Assembly (NCBI GenBank): GCA_030428205.1
Contig: JAUIBK010000015.1
Span: 1 to 64,000 of the forward strand
Direction of reading: 5' to 3'
Source of the DNA: a bacterium
GTDB taxonomy: Bacteria; Bdellovibrionota_C; UBA2361; RFPC01
Length of the DNA: 64,000 nt
A program made the translations under genes and the position numbers. The notes under the pieces are model-generated. The model was not told the origin of the DNA, did not search any database, and saw only the letters and a list, made by a program, of their open reading frames with translations. Of the stretch, positions 62,682 through 64,000 are shown one piece after another. Each line of letters begins with the position of its first letter. Positions within the stretch are counted from its first letter, which is position 1.

Positions 62682-64000
62682 CTAGATCATCCCAGGATCC
62701 GTATAAGTCCCAAATACCTCACGATACACATCCGAGACCTCACCAAGCGTTGCTCCTGCATCAACAGCATCAATCAACGCCGGCATTACATTTGCACCTG
62801 ACTCACAAGCATTTCGAACGGCTGAGAGTGATTCTTTGTGCTTTGCCTCATCACGTGCAGCCTTGAAAGCCTTGACCCGCTCTATCTGAGCCTTTTCGCT
62901 CTCTAGGTCAATGTGTAGCGTAGGAATATCCTGTTCGTGATCATCGTCGTATTTGTTTACACCAACAATACCAAACTCTTTTGAATCGACACTCAGTTGA
63001 AATTGATACGCAGCTTCCGCGATCTCTTTCTGAGGGAAGCCAACATCAACGGCTTTAAGCATTCCACCGAGTGCATCAATCTTCTCAATGTACGAAAGGG
63101 CTTCGGCTTCAATCTCGTTGGTTAACTTTTCGACGTAATACGAGCCTCCGAGTGGATCAACAACATTTGTTACTCCACTTTCTTCAGCAATAATCTGCTG
63201 TGTACGAAGCGCTACCTTTACGGCTCCCTCCGTAGGAAGAGAGAGGGTTTCATCCATCGAATTCGTGTGAAGAGACTGCACACCCCCAAGCACAGCAGCT
63301 AAGGCTTGGAGAGAAACACGAGCAACGTTATTTACTGGCTGTTGCGCCGTTAAGCTTACACCAGCAGTTTGGGCATGAGTCCTGAGCTTCATCGAACGTT
63401 CTGATTGTGCCCCGTAGCGGTCACGCATAAATCGCGCCCACATACGACGAGCTGCTCGAAATTTAGCGATCTCTTCAAAGAAATCATTGTGCACGTCGAA
63501 GAAAAACGAGAGCCGTGGAGCAAATGAGTCAATATCCATCCCTCGCTCAACACAGTGGTCAACATAAGCCAGTCCATCAGCGAGCGTAAAAGCAAGCTCT
63601 TGAACAGCTGTCGCACCTGCCTCACGGATATGGTACCCACTTATACTAATGGGGTTAAACCGCGGAGCGTGCTCGGCACAATATTCAACGATATCACACG
63701 AAAGTTTCACAGATGGCTCAGGAGGAGAGATCCACTCTTTTTGTGCGATAAACTCTTTAAGCATATCGTTTTGAATCGTTCCACCAAGGGTAGTGAAATC
63801 AAGGCCTCGCCGACGAGCCACAGCAAAATACATCGCCATAGCTACCGTTGCAGTACAGTTAATGGTCATTGAGACAGTAACCTGATCAAGAGAAATTCCG
63901 TCAAAGAGGCATTCCATATCAGCAATAGTTGAAATAGAAACACCTTCACGACCCACTTCTCCACGGGACATCGGACTATCAGCGTCGTATCCCATAAGGC
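62682..64000 (-). CDS. Acyl-CoA mutase large subunit (partial, isobutyryl/hydroxyisobutyryl-CoA mutase-like)
   Basis: The catalytic chain of a B12-dependent acyl-CoA mutase, missing its N-terminus past the window edge: the frame stays open to 64000 and the family-typical [18 protein letters not shown] is already inside. Conserved blocks: [60 protein letters not shown] and [24 protein letters not shown]. It ends without the B12 domain, which is a separate gene. In EFIAQKEW a Gln stands where methylmalonyl-CoA mutases have the carboxylate-binding Arg (VRNT). That favours an isobutyryl- or 2-hydroxyisobutyryl-CoA-type substrate. Confidence 0.92.
   Translation of the reverse strand, partial: LMGYDADSPMSRGEVGREGVSISTIADMECLFDGISLDQVTVSMTINCTATVAMAMYFAVARRRGLDFTTLGGTIQNDMLKEFIAQKEWISPPEPSVKLSCDIVEYCAEHAPRFNPISISGYHIREAGATAVQELAFTLADGLAYVDHCVERGMDIDSFAPRLSFFFDVHNDFFEEIAKFRAARRMWARFMRDRYGAQSERSMKLRTHAQTAGVSLTAQQPVNNVARVSLQALAAVLGGVQSLHTNSMDETLSLPTEGAVKVALRTQQIIAEESGVTNVVDPLGGSYYVEKLTNEIEAEALSYIEKIDALGGMLKAVDVGFPQKEIAEAAYQFQLSVDSKEFGIVGVNKYDDDHEQDIPTLHIDLESEKAQIERVKAFKAARDEAKHKESLSAVRNACESGANVMPALIDAVDAGATLGEVSDVYREVFGTYTDPGMI

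Overview
This 64 kb window looks like a chromosomal segment of a Gram-negative bacterium of moderate GC content. The evidence is lipoprotein signal peptides, a TonB-type protein, an HtrA-like membrane-anchored protease, type III secretion ring proteins and a YfgM-like membrane protein. Multi-FHA proteins next to type III secretion genes, FliW, a two-subunit B12 acyl-CoA mutase and long hairpin repeats point weakly to a deltaproteobacterial-grade lineage (Myxococcota, Bdellovibrionota or SAR324-like). No rRNA or marker gene fixes this, so the assignment is low confidence.

Layout. 1-560: tandem repeats, a terminator, tRNA-Ala(TGC) with its promoter, and partial inverted and direct copies of the tRNA 3' end. 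0.8-9.1 kb: a secreted protein, an amidohydrolase with a trypsin-like protease, FeoA-FeoB ferrous iron uptake, an SGNH hydrolase, a DedA protein and two small proteins. 9.2-12.6 kb: a five-hairpin array, cytochrome c, Hsp20, TrmL, RdgB, and a four-helix-bundle (23S IVP-like) gene enclosed in a long inverted repeat. 12.6-18.2 kb: a CPBP protease with a membrane partner, then convergent exopolyphosphatase and polyphosphate kinase. 18.3-24.3 kb: SctQ, a small protein, SctJ and three FHA proteins plus a lone response regulator; this is the most unusual coding block. 24.5-37.1 kb: a candidate small RNA, RNase E/G, YceI, a glycosyltransferase operon, a pseudo-receiver histidine kinase, TonB, IspD/IspE, a putative b-heme membrane protein paired with a HEAGH membrane protein, and endonuclease IV. 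37.3-42.2 kb: a GldA/GldFG-like ABC system with a DUF4340 partner. 42.3-52.8 kb: repeat elements, a CBS protein, a DUF255 thioredoxin-domain protein, CysQ, citrate synthase, an orphan GroES, a tyrosine recombinase, a CGVCGGDG repeat protein and FliW. 53-64 kb: a YfgM-like protein, a BFN nuclease, MiaB, an envelope lipoprotein operon, the B12 subunit and the large subunit (cut by the window edge) of an acyl-CoA mutase.

Most genes are ordinary housekeeping or envelope functions in short operons with 1-4 base overlaps. The intergenic DNA is not ordinary. At least ten gaps, mostly between convergent genes, hold long imperfect hairpins of several distinct families, some with duplicated or wobble-paired arms.

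The items most worth a second look are: the four-helix-bundle element and its gene-less relative near 62.5 kb; the SctJ/SctQ-FHA cluster; the mutase large subunit, which carries Gln where methylmalonyl-CoA mutases carry the substrate-binding Arg; the tRNA-derived repeats; and the five-hairpin array at 9.3 kb. All assignments come from reading the sequence; no database search was run.
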